Assembly (NCBI GenBank): GCA_036015235.1
Contig: CP107926.1
Span: 2,980,001 to 3,044,000 of the forward strand
Reading direction: 5' to 3'
Length of the DNA stretch: 64,000 bases
Source of the DNA: Streptomyces sp. NBC_00433
Lineage (GTDB): Bacteria > Actinomycetota > Actinomycetes > Streptomycetales > Streptomycetaceae
The position numbers were made by a program, and so were the translations under genes. The notes beneath the pieces were generated by a model, which saw only the letters and a list, made by a program, of their open reading frames with translations, was not told the origin of the DNA and searched no databases. Positions 19,108 through 26,897 of the stretch are shown here, in pieces (position 1 is the stretch's first letter; each line of letters opens with the position of its first letter).

Positions 19108-19751
19108 TGGTCCGGCCTATGTGCCCGTTCTCCCCTGGCAAACGCACCGGCCGCCCGCGAAGTGCCGACGCGGACCGAGCGATCCTGACGGCCACCAGGA
19201 GCGCGCTGGCGGAGCAGGGCTGGGGCAGGCTCACCCTCGGCGACGTCGCGGCCCGCGCGGGGGTCGCCAAGACCACCCTCTACCGGCGCTGGGCGGGCAA
19301 GAACGAGCTGGTGGTGGACGCGGTTGCCGCACTCTTCGAGGAGCAGCTCGAACTGCCCGACCTGGGCAGCCTTGAGGCCGACATCCAGGGCGTGGTGCTG
19401 CGCTTCGCCGAGCTGCTCAACCGCCCGGAGACCAGGACCGCGCTGATGGCGGTGATCGCCGAGGCGGCGCACGACGACGCGCTGCGGCTGCGGATCCGCG
19501 AGGCGATCGTGGACCGGCAGAAGCACCTGGTGGTGCTGGGCAGGAAGCGCGCGCAGGCGCGCGGCGAGATCCCGCCCGAGGACAGCGCGGCCGGACCCGC
19601 GCGGGACAATTTGATCTTCGACGTGGTCGCCGGCGCCGTGGTCCACCGGGTCATGGTCAGCTCCGAGCCGGTCGACGAGGAGTGGGCGGGCCGGCTCGCC
19701 GTGCTCCTCGTCGTCGGTCTGGCCGGTCTGCACACCGCTCAGGACCTGTGA
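19107..19751 (+). CDS. TetR family regulator
   Basis: 214 residues. The N-terminal DNA-binding domain is clear: ILTATRSALAEQGWGRLTLGDVAARAGVAKTTLYRRW is the classic three-helix TetR head (given here only as a description of residues about 25-62). The C-terminal ligand domain is of the TetR_C type common in actinobacteria, and its ligand cannot be told from sequence. Two ATGs (19107 and 19119) are possible; neither has a strong ribosome binding site. A perfect palindrome overlaps the first, suggesting self-control. The gene is convergent with, and overlaps by 13 bases, the small gene at 19739. Confidence 0.88.
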   Translation: MVRPMCPFSPGKRTGRPRSADADRAILTATRSALAEQGWGRLTLGDVAARAGVAKTTLYRRWAGKNELVVDAVAALFEEQLELPDLGSLEADIQGVVLRFAELLNRPETRTALMAVIAEAAHDDALRLRIREAIVDRQKHLVVLGRKRAQARGEIPPEDSAAGPARDNLIFDVVAGAVVHRVMVSSEPVDEEWAGRLAVLLVVGLAGLHTAQDL

Positions 19752-19966
19752 ACCGCGCAACAGGTCCGCTGGTGAGCGGCGACCTCCCCGCCGGCCGCAC
19801 CTACCGCCTCGGCCACTTCCGCAACGAAGTGGTCGAACTCCCCCGCCATGACGCCCTTGACGAACGCCTCCCATTTAGCCGCGGTGGTCACAGCCACCAC
19901 GTCCGGCTGCTCGGTCTCCCTTATGTAGACCATCCCGTCGTCGCCGACGGTCGCTTCGAGGGCCAC
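19739..19966 (-). CDS. DUF397-like small protein
   Basis: 75 residues from a GTG at 19966 preceded by ggaaagga. The segment VYIRETEQPDVVAVTTAAKWEAFVKGVMAGEFDHF resembles the C-terminal half of DUF397 proteins (a value-avoiding strand followed by an alpha helix ending in GEFD), which in streptomycetes usually pair with XRE-type regulators. No XRE gene is adjacent, so it is an orphan. The last 20 residues are low complexity and overlap the end of the TetR gene. Cytoplasmic; function unknown. Confidence 0.6.
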   Translation of the reverse strand: MALEATVGDDGMVYIRETEQPDVVAVTTAAKWEAFVKGVMAGEFDHFVAEVAEAVGAAGGEVAAHQRTCCAVHRS

Positions 19967-20069
19967 ATCGTCCTTTCCTGGAGAGCGGGTCGGTCGGCGA
20001 CGAATCTACCGATCGGCGCCGGGCCCAGGTCTGCGCCGGACGGGGCGGACGGGGGGACGCGGAGGGCGC

Positions 20070-21770
20070 TCAGAAGCGGGCAGGCTCGGTGTACGTGCCC
20101 CATTCCTCGCGCAGCGCGTCGCAGATCTCGCCGAGGGTGGCCTCGGACCGCACCGCGTCCAGCATCGGCGCGATCATGTTGCCGCCGGAGCGGGCGGCGG
20201 CCAGCATCGCGTCGATCCCGCGGCGCACGCCGGCCTCGTCCCTGGCCGCACGGCGGGCGGCGAGCGCCTGCACCTGGTCGCGCTCCACCTCGTGGCCGAC
20301 CCGCAGGATCTCCAGGTCGCCGGTGACCGAGCCGGTGTGGCGGTTGACGCCGACGACCCGCTTCTCGCCCTTCTCCAGCGCGCGCTGGTACTGGAAGGCG
20401 GACTCGGCGATCTCCCCGGTGAAGTAGCCGTCCTCGATGCCGCGCAGGATGCCGGAGGTGATCGGGCCCACCGGGTGCTCACCGCTGGGCACCGCCCGGG
20501 TGCCCAGCTCCCTGATCCGGTCGAAGATCTTCTCCGCGTCCCGCTCGATCCGGTCGGTCAGCGCCTCGACGTACCAGGAGCCGCCGAGCGGGTCGGCGAC
20601 ATTGGCCACGCCGGTCTCCTCCATCAGCACCTGCTGGGTGCGCAGCGCGATCTCGGCGGCCTGCGCGCTGGGCAGCGCGAGCGTCTCGTCCAGCGCGTTG
20701 GTGTGCAGCGAGTTCGTCCCGCCGAGCACCGCGGACAGCGCCTCCACGGCGGTGCGCACCACGTTGTTGTACGGCTGCTGGGCCGTGAGCGACACCCCGG
20801 CGGTCTGGGTGTGGAAGCGTAGCCACTGCGCCTTGTCCGAGGTGGCGCCGTAGACGTCCCGCATCCAGCGCGCCCAGATGCGGCGGGCGGCCCGGAATTT
20901 GGCGATCTCCTCGAAGAAGTCCAGATGCGCGTCGAAGAAGAAGGACAGGCCGGGCGCGAAGGCGTCGACGTCCAGCCCGCGGCTCAGGCCCAGCTCCACG
21001 TAGCCGAAGCCGTCGGCCAGGGTGTACGCCAGCTCCTGCGCCGCCGTCGCGCCCGCCTCGCGGATGTGGTAGCCGGAGACCGACAGCGGTTTGTACGCCG
21101 GGATGGCCGCGGCGCAGTGCTCCATCAGGTCGCCGATCAGCCGCAGGTGCGGGCCGGGCTCGAAGAGCCACTCCTTCTGGGCGATGTACTCCTTGAAGAT
21201 GTCGGTCTGGAGGGTGCCGTTGAGCACCGCCGGGTCGACGCCCTGCCGCTCGGCGGCGACCAGGTACATGCAGAAGACCGGGACGGCGGGTCCCGAGATG
21301 GTCATGGAGGTGGTGACGTCGCCGAGCGGGATGTCGCGGAAGAGCACTTCCATGTCGGCGGCGGAGTCGATGGCCACCCCGCAGTGCCCGACCTCGCCGA
21401 GCGAGCGCGGGTCGTCGGAGTCTCGGCCCATCAGGGTGGGCATGTCGAAGGCCACGGACAGCCCGCCGCCGCCGTTGGCCAGGATCGTGCGGTAGCGCTC
21501 GTTGGTCTGCTCGGCATTGCCGAAGCCGGCGAACTGCCGGATCGTCCAGGTCCTGCCGCGGTAGCCGGTCGCGTGCAGCCCCCGGGTGAAGGGATACTCC
21601 CCCGGCCAGCCGATCCGCTCGAAGCCCGGCACGTCGGCGCCCGGCGGTGGGCCGTACACCGGCTCCACCGGATCGCCGGACAGCGTGCTGAAATCGGCCT
21701 CCCGCCTGCGGGCTGCGTCGTACCGTGCCTGCCAGCGGCGGCGGCCTGTCTCGATCCCGGTAGCGTCCAT
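20070..21770 (-). CDS. icmA: Isobutyryl-CoA mutase large subunit
   Basis: Adenosylcobalamin-dependent interconversion of isobutyryl-CoA and n-butyryl-CoA, linking valine and butyrate metabolism. The product is 566 residues, exactly the length of known streptomycete IcmA, and the text I recall for that protein matches almost throughout (RGLHATGYRGRTWTIRQF, FAGFGNAEQTNERY, TLMGRDSDDPRSLGEVG). It contains the TIM-barrel substrate domain only; the B12-binding domain is on the small subunit IcmB, which is not in this window. Start: ATG at 21770 after gagggt. A palindromic operator lies 10 bases upstream. MeaB, Mce and the cobalamin adenosyltransferase elsewhere in the window serve the same enzyme class. 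Confidence 0.94.
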   Translation of the reverse strand: MDATGIETGRRRWQARYDAARRREADFSTLSGDPVEPVYGPPPGADVPGFERIGWPGEYPFTRGLHATGYRGRTWTIRQFAGFGNAEQTNERYRTILANGGGGLSVAFDMPTLMGRDSDDPRSLGEVGHCGVAIDSAADMEVLFRDIPLGDVTTSMTISGPAVPVFCMYLVAAERQGVDPAVLNGTLQTDIFKEYIAQKEWLFEPGPHLRLIGDLMEHCAAAIPAYKPLSVSGYHIREAGATAAQELAYTLADGFGYVELGLSRGLDVDAFAPGLSFFFDAHLDFFEEIAKFRAARRIWARWMRDVYGATSDKAQWLRFHTQTAGVSLTAQQPYNNVVRTAVEALSAVLGGTNSLHTNALDETLALPSAQAAEIALRTQQVLMEETGVANVADPLGGSWYVEALTDRIERDAEKIFDRIRELGTRAVPSGEHPVGPITSGILRGIEDGYFTGEIAESAFQYQRALEKGEKRVVGVNRHTGSVTGDLEILRVGHEVERDQVQALAARRAARDEAGVRRGIDAMLAAARSGGNMIAPMLDAVRSEATLGEICDALREEWGTYTEPARF

Positions 21771-21779
21771 ACCCTCGAA

Positions 21780-21801
21780 TTTACTAGGACGTCCAAGTAA
21801 A
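21780..21801 (-). promoter_or_regulatory. Near-perfect 22-bp palindrome upstream of icmA
   Basis: The half-sites TTTACT and AGTAAA flank a central palindrome GGACGTCC, with one mismatched pair between them. Placed 10 bases from the icmA start, it is very likely the operator for control of the mutase gene. No regulator gene is adjacent on that side. Confidence 0.65.
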
Positions 21802-21841
21802 TGTCGATGCGGCACGGCTCACCATCCGGGTGAGCCGTGGA

Positions 21842-22183
21842 TTACGCGCTGACCGGCTCGGCCGGCTCGGGCTCGACGATCTTCGGCGCCAGCTCGCGCG
21901 TGACGCGGCGCTCGACGAAGAACGCCGCGCTGGGCACGGTCCCGGCGAGCAGGACCCAGGCCATCCGGCCGATCGGCCACTTCGCCTTGCTGCACAGGTC
22001 GAAGGCGAAAACGAGGTAGACGACGTAGAGCCAGCCGTGCGCGAAGCCGACAGCGGTGGTGAAGGTGCCCGCGCCGTTGATGTCCAGCACGTACTTGGCG
22101 ATCACACCGAGGGTGAGCGCGATCAGCAGCACGCCCGTCACATAAGCCATCACGCGGTAGCGGGTCAGCACGCTTCGTTTCAT
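21842..22183 (-). CDS. DUF3817 family membrane protein
   Basis: 113 residues with about three transmembrane helices (VMAYVTGVLLIALTLGVIAKYVL, FAHGWLYVVYLVFAFDL, MAWVLLAGTVPSAAFFVERRV). The order - short cytoplasmic start, helix, GFAHG motif, two more helices, FxERR - is that of DUF3817 integral membrane proteins, also called YdzA-like in some genomes. A second member lies at 28535-28879 with the same GFFxER ending. ATG at 22183. It follows icmA's promoter region and ends near it; they are separate units. Function unknown. Confidence 0.82.
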   Translation of the reverse strand: MKRSVLTRYRVMAYVTGVLLIALTLGVIAKYVLDINGAGTFTTAVGFAHGWLYVVYLVFAFDLCSKAKWPIGRMAWVLLAGTVPSAAFFVERRVTRELAPKIVEPEPAEPVSA

Positions 22184-22229
22184 GCCGAGCAGCCTATCCG
22201 GTACGTTTTGCGCCCCGATTCCGGCCCCC

Positions 22230-22406
22230 GTCAGCCCTCCGCTTCCCTGTCGGTCTTCCTGCTCGCTCCCTCCGCGGACGGCCTCGTCCCTCGGCCGGCC
22301 ACTACGCGAGCTCGTGCGTCAGCCCTCCGCTTGCTCTGTCGGTCTTCCTGCTCGCTCCCTCCGCGGACGGCCTCGTCCCTCGGCCGGCCACTACGCGAGC
22401 TCGTGC
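22230..22406. repeat. Tandem repeat of about 88 bp
   Basis: Unit 1 (22230-22317, 88 bp) and unit 2 (22318-22406, 89 bp) both start gtcagccctccgctt and end gagctcgtgc; they differ only at a small indel near base 16. A third start, gtcagccctccg (22407-22418), is the end of the MarR gene, including its stop codon. The array therefore looks like repeated copying of the gene-end junction. Confidence 0.9.
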
Positions 22407-22407
22407 G

Positions 22408-22917
22408 TCAGCCCTCCGTGAAATCCCCCGCCGCTATCCGCAGCGGCCGCAGCAGGGCGAAGATCTCGCCGCACTCCTCCGCGTCGTAGACGCCCAGGCC
22501 GAAGTCCATCTCCATCAGGTCCTGGGTGGCGGACTCCACGATCTCGCGGCCCTTGTCGGTGATCGAGGCGAGGGTGCCGCGGCCGTCGTTGGGGTTGGGG
22601 CGCTTGTCGACCAGGCCGGACGCGACCAGGCGGTCGACGGTGTTGGTGACCGACGTCGGGTGCACCATCAGGCGCTCGCCGATCTTGGACATCGGCAGCT
22701 CGCCGGCCTTGGAGAAGGTGAGCAGCACCAGCGCCTCGTAGCGCGCGAAGGTCAGGCCGTACGGCTTGACGACCGCGTCGACCTGGCCGAGCAGGATCTG
22801 CTGGGCGCGCATGATCGAGGTGATCGCGCCCATCGACGGTACGCCGCCCCAGCGGCGGGCCCACAGCTCGTCTGCGCGGGCGATCGGGTCGAAGGGCAGG
22901 CTCAGGGGCTTTGACAC
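22408..22917 (-). CDS. MarR family regulator
   Basis: 169 residues, GTG start at 22917. The winged helix is clear in residues about 55-125: LTFARYEALVLLTFSKAGELPMSKIGERL, then the recognition helix HPTSVTNTVDRLVASGLVDKRP and the wing NDGRGTLASITDKGRE. N-terminal DELWARRWG text is typical of a streptomycete MarR subgroup. No effector pocket features can be named. Its stop lies at the edge of the 88-bp tandem repeat. The gene is not adjacent to an obvious target, as the L,D-transpeptidase gene upstream is on the same strand 46 bases away; they might be co-transcribed. Confidence 0.88.
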   Translation of the reverse strand: MSKPLSLPFDPIARADELWARRWGGVPSMGAITSIMRAQQILLGQVDAVVKPYGLTFARYEALVLLTFSKAGELPMSKIGERLMVHPTSVTNTVDRLVASGLVDKRPNPNDGRGTLASITDKGREIVESATQDLMEMDFGLGVYDAEECGEIFALLRPLRIAAGDFTEG

Positions 22918-22963
22918 GGCCCCGAGCCTACCCGTCGGTCACATACCGGGCACAGGTGTCTCG

Positions 22964-24226
22964 TCAGGCGAGCGCGCTGAGCGCGTGCCACTGGTCCGCG
23001 CTCACGTTCCAGTCGCCGTACCCGTTGCCCTTGTCGACCACCGCCCGGCTGGAGCCGGCGGCGATGACCAGGTCGCCGCGGGTGGCGCGGTCGAAGAACC
23101 ACTTGGCGTCCGGGGCACTCATCCCGATGCAGCCGTGGCTCTTGTTCTGCTTGCCCATGTAGCGGTCGTTCCAGGGCGCCGCGTGCACGAACGTGCCCGA
23201 CGAGGTGATGCGCACCGCGTTGTTGACGTCCTCGTCGTAGAAGTCGGCGGCGTCCTTGTCCGTGGCGATGCCCACCGAGGACGAGGTCATCCGGACCTTG
23301 GACTGCTTGGTCATCACGACCATCTTCCCGTTCCAGGTGGGGAAGTCGGCGCTGCCCGCGGAGATCTTGAAGCTCTTCACCGTGCGGCCGTTCTCGGTGA
23401 CGCGCAGGGTGTGCGCGGCGAGGTCGGCGTAGGAGATGCGGGCGGTGCCGACGCTGAAGCTGTCGTGGATGTCCCGGCGCAGGAAGCGGCCGCCGCCGGT
23501 GTCGATGCCGCTGAGCCTGGCCGTCAGGGTGATCTTGGTCCCGGTCGGCCAGTACGTGTCGGGGCGCCAGTCGACCCGCTGGATCCCGGTCAGCGGGTCG
23601 GTGACCCAGCCCCAACCGCCGTGGACGGCGGGCGTGGTGGTGAGAGTCAGCGCCTTCTCGACGGCGGCCCTGTCGGTGACGGGGACGTCGAAGGCCAGCG
23701 AGACGGGCAGGCCGACGCCGACCACCGCGTTGTTGAGCGGGGTCGGGGTCACGCCGTTGACCTTCGCGGCGGCGGCCGTGTGGAAGGTGCTCGTGGTGGT
23801 CGACTGCTTGCCCGCGCTGTCGGTCGCGGTGGCGGTGACGGTGTAGGCGGTGCCCGGGGTCATCGTGCGGTTCGACGTCCAGGTGTGCGCCGCCTGGTCC
23901 AGCGCGCCCGTCACCGCGACCGGGTCGACGCCGTCGGACGACTTGCCCTTCGGGGTGACGGTCACGGCGCCGAGGGTGCCGTCGGCGACGGTCACCGACA
24001 CGGGGGCGCCGGGGGCGACGCCGGCCTTGCCCGCGGCCGGGGTCACGGTGACGTGCGGGCCGGCCGCGGTCGTCCGGGCCGCGCCGGTGGTGCCCGGTTT
24101 GTCGCCGCCGTCCGCCTTGTCGTGGCCTCCGCAGGCGGTGGCACCGAGTACGAGGACGAGCAGGACGGCGGGCACGGTCAGTGCGCGGGTCTTCGGACGG
24201 CGGCGGGGAATGCGTATGCGATACAC
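22964..24226 (-). CDS. L,D-transpeptidase lipoprotein with Ig-like domains
   Basis: Forms 3-3 cross-links in peptidoglycan outside the membrane. 420 residues from a GTG; an Arg-rich start and hydrophobic stretch end in a lipobox-like ATAC (Cys about 32). Two bacterial Ig-like modules follow (about 60-160 and 165-270), then the YkuD catalytic domain with the nucleophile Cys about 366 in SHGCIGM and the partner His in FVHAAPWN. This is the layout of mycobacterial LdtMt2-type enzymes. An actinobacterial cell wall with both MurJ and FemAB genes nearby fits. The small gene at 24244 lies just upstream on the same strand. Confidence 0.93.
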   Translation of the reverse strand: MYRIRIPRRRPKTRALTVPAVLLVLVLGATACGGHDKADGGDKPGTTGAARTTAAGPHVTVTPAAGKAGVAPGAPVSVTVADGTLGAVTVTPKGKSSDGVDPVAVTGALDQAAHTWTSNRTMTPGTAYTVTATATDSAGKQSTTTSTFHTAAAAKVNGVTPTPLNNAVVGVGLPVSLAFDVPVTDRAAVEKALTLTTTPAVHGGWGWVTDPLTGIQRVDWRPDTYWPTGTKITLTARLSGIDTGGGRFLRRDIHDSFSVGTARISYADLAAHTLRVTENGRTVKSFKISAGSADFPTWNGKMVVMTKQSKVRMTSSSVGIATDKDAADFYDEDVNNAVRITSSGTFVHAAPWNDRYMGKQNKSHGCIGMSAPDAKWFFDRATRGDLVIAAGSSRAVVDKGNGYGDWNVSADQWHALSALA

Positions 24227-24243
24227 GGCGATCGGATTCCTTG

Positions 24244-24738
24244 TCAGCAGCTGTCGGTCGAATGGACGTCACCGCGGTCGGCGGTCGCTCCCTGGGAGCC
24301 GGCCTTGCCGGTGCCGCCGGACCCGTATCCGGGCGGGGGCGGTGCCTTCTCCGTGGCGGCCGGCGCGCCCGGCGCCGGCCGGGAGAGGGACGCGGCGATG
24401 CACTTCTCCACCCCGGTGTCCAGGAACTGGCTCTCCGGGTTGCCCCTCGCGGTCACGAACAGCACCGCGACATAGGGCCCTTCGCTCTCCATCCACACCG
24501 TTACCCCGGTTTGCGTCGGCGATGTCCCCTCGAAGCGCGTCGTGCCGTCGGAGCGCTTGAGGGAGTCGCCCGGCTCGATCCCGGATTCGGCCCGGGTGGC
24601 CTTGCCCGGCGCCACGGCGCGGGTGGCGGTCTCCGCATCCGCGGGCTCGGCGTCTGCGGGCCGCGGGGGCGCGGCGGCGAGCTTTGCGGCCCCGGCGGCC
24701 GCGTTCGCGGGTTCGGGGTCCGCGGGTTCCGGGTTCAT
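24244..24738 (-). CDS. Hypothetical protein, Ala/Pro/Glu-rich ends
   Basis: 164 residues, ATG at 24738 after gggaggcgacgtac. The first 55 residues are Ala/Pro/Glu-rich and without hydrophobic core, so no signal peptide is seen; residues about 60-120 form the only ordered-looking part (FEGTSPTQTGVTVWMESEGPYVAVLFVTARGNPESQFLDTG..CIAAS), and the end is Gly/Pro-rich with a terminal Cys. I do not recognise it. It is 17 bases upstream of the L,D-transpeptidase gene and likely shares its message. Confidence 0.6.
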   Translation of the reverse strand: MNPEPADPEPANAAAGAAKLAAAPPRPADAEPADAETATRAVAPGKATRAESGIEPGDSLKRSDGTTRFEGTSPTQTGVTVWMESEGPYVAVLFVTARGNPESQFLDTGVEKCIAASLSRPAPGAPAATEKAPPPPGYGSGGTGKAGSQGATADRGDVHSTDSC

Positions 24739-24884
24739 GTACGTCGCCTCCCGCTTCTTACACGCGGGGGCGCGGCATTATGTGACACGAAGGTGCCGGC
24801 TTTTTGCTGGGGGGCGCTTACGGGGGGTGCCACATGCCGTGGCTTATGCGGCTGCGACGCCGTCGCGGCGAGCGCTCCGTTCTC

Positions 24885-24953
24885 CCCCGGAGCCTCGCCT
24901 GGGGGTACCCCCACGCGCCCCCTCGCGGCCCCCCGGAGGGCAAGGCTCCGGGG
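24885..24953 (-). terminator. Terminator after the second MarR gene
   Basis: CCCCGGAGCCT (24885-24895) and AGGCTCCGGGG (24943-24953) are perfect 11-bp arms ending one base before the MarR stop codon at 24954. The interior holds smaller G/C hairpins (for example gggggtaccccc). The rest of the gap, 24739-24884, shows no gene. Confidence 0.65.
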
Positions 24954-25436
24954 TCAGCGGGTGCGGGTTTCGCGGAGGTGGGCCGCCACTGGGGTCAGGG
25001 CGTGGCGGTAGGCCGCGAGGTCCTGGGGGGAGATGAGGTCGATGAAGTGCTCGCGGACCGAGGCGACATGGCGCGGAGCGACCTGGCGCATGGTGTCCCA
25101 GCCCTGGTCGGTGAGGACCGCGTAGAGGCCGCGGCGGTCGGACTCGCAGTTCTCGCGGCGGACGAATCCGGCGGCTTCCATGCGGGTGACCTGGTGGGAG
25201 AGCCGGCTCTTGGACTGGAGGGTCGACTTCGCGAGGTCGCTCATCCGCATCCGCCGGTCCTCGGCCTCCGAGAGGTTGACGAGGATCTCGTAGTCGTTGT
25301 TCGTCAGGCCGAAGGGCTGCAGGTCGCGCTCCAGCTGGTACATGAGCAGCCGGCTGACATCGAGGTGGATGCGCCAGGCGCGCTGCTCGTCCTCGGTGAG
25401 CCAGGAGGTGGCGCTGCCCGCGGTCTCGGTGGTCAT
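24954..25436 (-). CDS. MarR family regulator
   Basis: 160 residues, ATG at 25436. Winged-helix core at about 40-110: LTNNDYEILVNLSEAEDRRMRMSDLAKST, recognition helix SKSRLSHQVTRMEAAGFVRRE and wing SDRRGLYAVLTDQGWD. The dimerisation helices at both ends are as usual for MarR proteins of about 160 residues. Many relatives respond to phenolic ligands, but the ligand here is unknown. An inverted AATTC/GAATT motif sits just upstream and may be its own operator. Divergent from nothing; the AIM24 operon lies upstream on the same strand and ends 79 bases away. Confidence 0.88.
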   Translation of the reverse strand: MTTETAGSATSWLTEDEQRAWRIHLDVSRLLMYQLERDLQPFGLTNNDYEILVNLSEAEDRRMRMSDLAKSTLQSKSRLSHQVTRMEAAGFVRRENCESDRRGLYAVLTDQGWDTMRQVAPRHVASVREHFIDLISPQDLAAYRHALTPVAAHLRETRTR

Positions 25437-25442
25437 ACCGGT

Positions 25443-25463
25443 AATTCTACCGTCCGTTGAATT
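25443..25463. promoter_or_regulatory. MarR-type operator candidate
   Basis: AATTC (25443-25447) and GAATT (25459-25463) are inverted arms around an 11-base spacer, within 27 bases of the MarR start at 25436. Placement and A/T content stand out against the GC-rich surroundings. Confidence 0.4.
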
Positions 25464-25514
25464 CCGGATGACTACCAGGGTAGTGGTGCGGTCACCGTAT
25501 GCAGCGGCTCACCG

Positions 25515-26225
25515 TCATGACCTGCCCGGCACGCCGGGACCGGCGCCGGCGGGGACGCCCCCGGTGGCGGCGGCCGGCATCAGCTCCTCGGTGGACTGCA
25601 GCAGCACCTGCCCGGCCCCGGTGAACTCGAACTGGTGCTCCTCGCCCGAGGCGCCGCCGATTCCGGTGAGCGCCCTGATGCCGCCCAGGACGCCCCGCAT
25701 GTAGGCGTGGTCGTAGTGGTGGCAGGGGCTGGGGCAGTCGGCCCAGCCGACGAGGGCCTGCGGGTCGACCCGGATCGGCGGCTCCACGAAGTGCACCGCC
25801 CCGTTGGAGGCGGCGACGAACTTGCCGGTCCCGATGAGGGTGAGGAAGCCCGGGATGATCGACTGCTTGAGCGCCAGTCCCGGCTGGAAGGCCAGCAGGT
25901 TGCCGGAGCGGATGGTGAGGTTGCCGTCTTCGAGGTCGTAGGAGTTGATGTCGTACGCCCGGTCGGCGAGCAGCATCTTGCCGCGGCCCTGGGCGACGAC
26001 CCAGGCGGTGGCGTGCAGCGGGGAGTGGAAGTTGGCGGCGATGAGGTGGTCGAGCGGGCCGTGCCCGATGGCGTGGAAGTCGACCTGCCCGTAGTAGGCG
26101 ATCATCTTCCCCTTCTGCAGGAACCACTGGCCGTCGAGGTCGACGCAGAAGGCGTACGGGTTGACGTTGTCGTCGGCCGGCAGTGTGAAGGGGTCGTGCA
26201 CGACCGGGCCTTCGCCGTGGCTCAC
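25515..26225 (-). CDS. AIM24 family protein (third gene of the set)
   Basis: 236 residues from a GTG that overlaps the stop of the preceding AIM24 gene (GTGA at 26222-26225). The fold is the all-beta, TRAP-like double-psi repeat of the AIM24/DUF124 family, seen as repeated strands ending in glycines (FLQKGKMIAYYGQVDF, GRGKMLLADRAYDINSYDL, LTIRSGNLLAFQPGL). It is more divergent than its two neighbours, with a longer N-terminus and a Pro/Gly tail. Mitochondrial AIM24 affects inner membrane organisation; the bacterial role is unknown. Last gene of a four-gene leftward operon. Confidence 0.82.
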   Translation of the reverse strand: MSHGEGPVVHDPFTLPADDNVNPYAFCVDLDGQWFLQKGKMIAYYGQVDFHAIGHGPLDHLIAANFHSPLHATAWVVAQGRGKMLLADRAYDINSYDLEDGNLTIRSGNLLAFQPGLALKQSIIPGFLTLIGTGKFVAASNGAVHFVEPPIRVDPQALVGWADCPSPCHHYDHAYMRGVLGGIRALTGIGGASGEEHQFEFTGAGQVLLQSTEELMPAAATGGVPAGAGPGVPGRS

Positions 26226-26872
26226 AGTTTCTCCTCCGAGGCCTGCACATAGACCGTGCCCTGGCCGCTGAGTTCGAGTTGGAAGGCCTCGCCGGAGCCG
26301 CGGCCGACCATCTCGCGCCAGCCGACGGCGGTGGCGAGCTTGTTGCGCAGGTCGCCGCGGTGGGCGACGTAGGCCTGCGGGTCGACGTGGACGGGGCGGC
26401 CGGGGGTGACGGGGAGCTCGAAGACGCCGCCGTGTGCCATGACGGCGACCGAGCCCTTGCCCTGGAGGGTGGTGGTGAACAGGCCCTGCCCGGTGACCTG
26501 GCCCCTTATCACGCCCATCACACCGCTCTGCGAGCCCATGAACATCGTGCCCTGGGCGAGGGAGCCGTCGAAGGCGAGCAGCCGGTCGGCCTCGACGTAG
26601 AGGGTCTCGCCGGTCAGGTCGACGGTGTGGATGTGGTGGCCGCCGTGGCCGAACATCACCAGGCCGTCGCCCTCGACGGTCATCAGCGGCGTGGCCTCGT
26701 TGGCGACCCGGCGGCCGATCATCGACATCACACCGCCCTGGCCGCCGACGATGCTGGGGGTGAAGGTGACCTCGCCGCGGTAGGCGAGCATCGCGCCGCG
26801 CTGGCTGAACATCCGCCGGCCGGGCACGACGCGCGCCTCCACCAGCTTGGAATTGATCCGGGTGAAGGTCAT
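26222..26872 (-). CDS. AIM24 family protein (second gene of the set)
   Basis: 216 residues, ATG at 26872 preceded by ggagggcgaac. Same beta-repeat text as the flanking genes: MFSQRGAMLAYRGEVTFTP, GDGLVMFGHGGHHIHTVDL, ADRLLAFDGSL, GLFTTTLQGKGSVAVMAHG, GQGTVYVQASE. No signal peptide, so cytoplasmic or peripheral. Two segments (GGQGGVMSMIGRR, GVMGVIRGQ) are Gly/Met-rich loops. Its start follows the first AIM24 gene by 25 bases and its stop overlaps the third. The three paralogues together suggest a hetero-oligomer. Function unknown. Confidence 0.85.
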   Translation of the reverse strand: MTFTRINSKLVEARVVPGRRMFSQRGAMLAYRGEVTFTPSIVGGQGGVMSMIGRRVANEATPLMTVEGDGLVMFGHGGHHIHTVDLTGETLYVEADRLLAFDGSLAQGTMFMGSQSGVMGVIRGQVTGQGLFTTTLQGKGSVAVMAHGGVFELPVTPGRPVHVDPQAYVAHRGDLRNKLATAVGWREMVGRGSGEAFQLELSGQGTVYVQASEEKL

Positions 26873-26897
26873 CTGTTCGCCCTCCCGCCTGCCGCGC

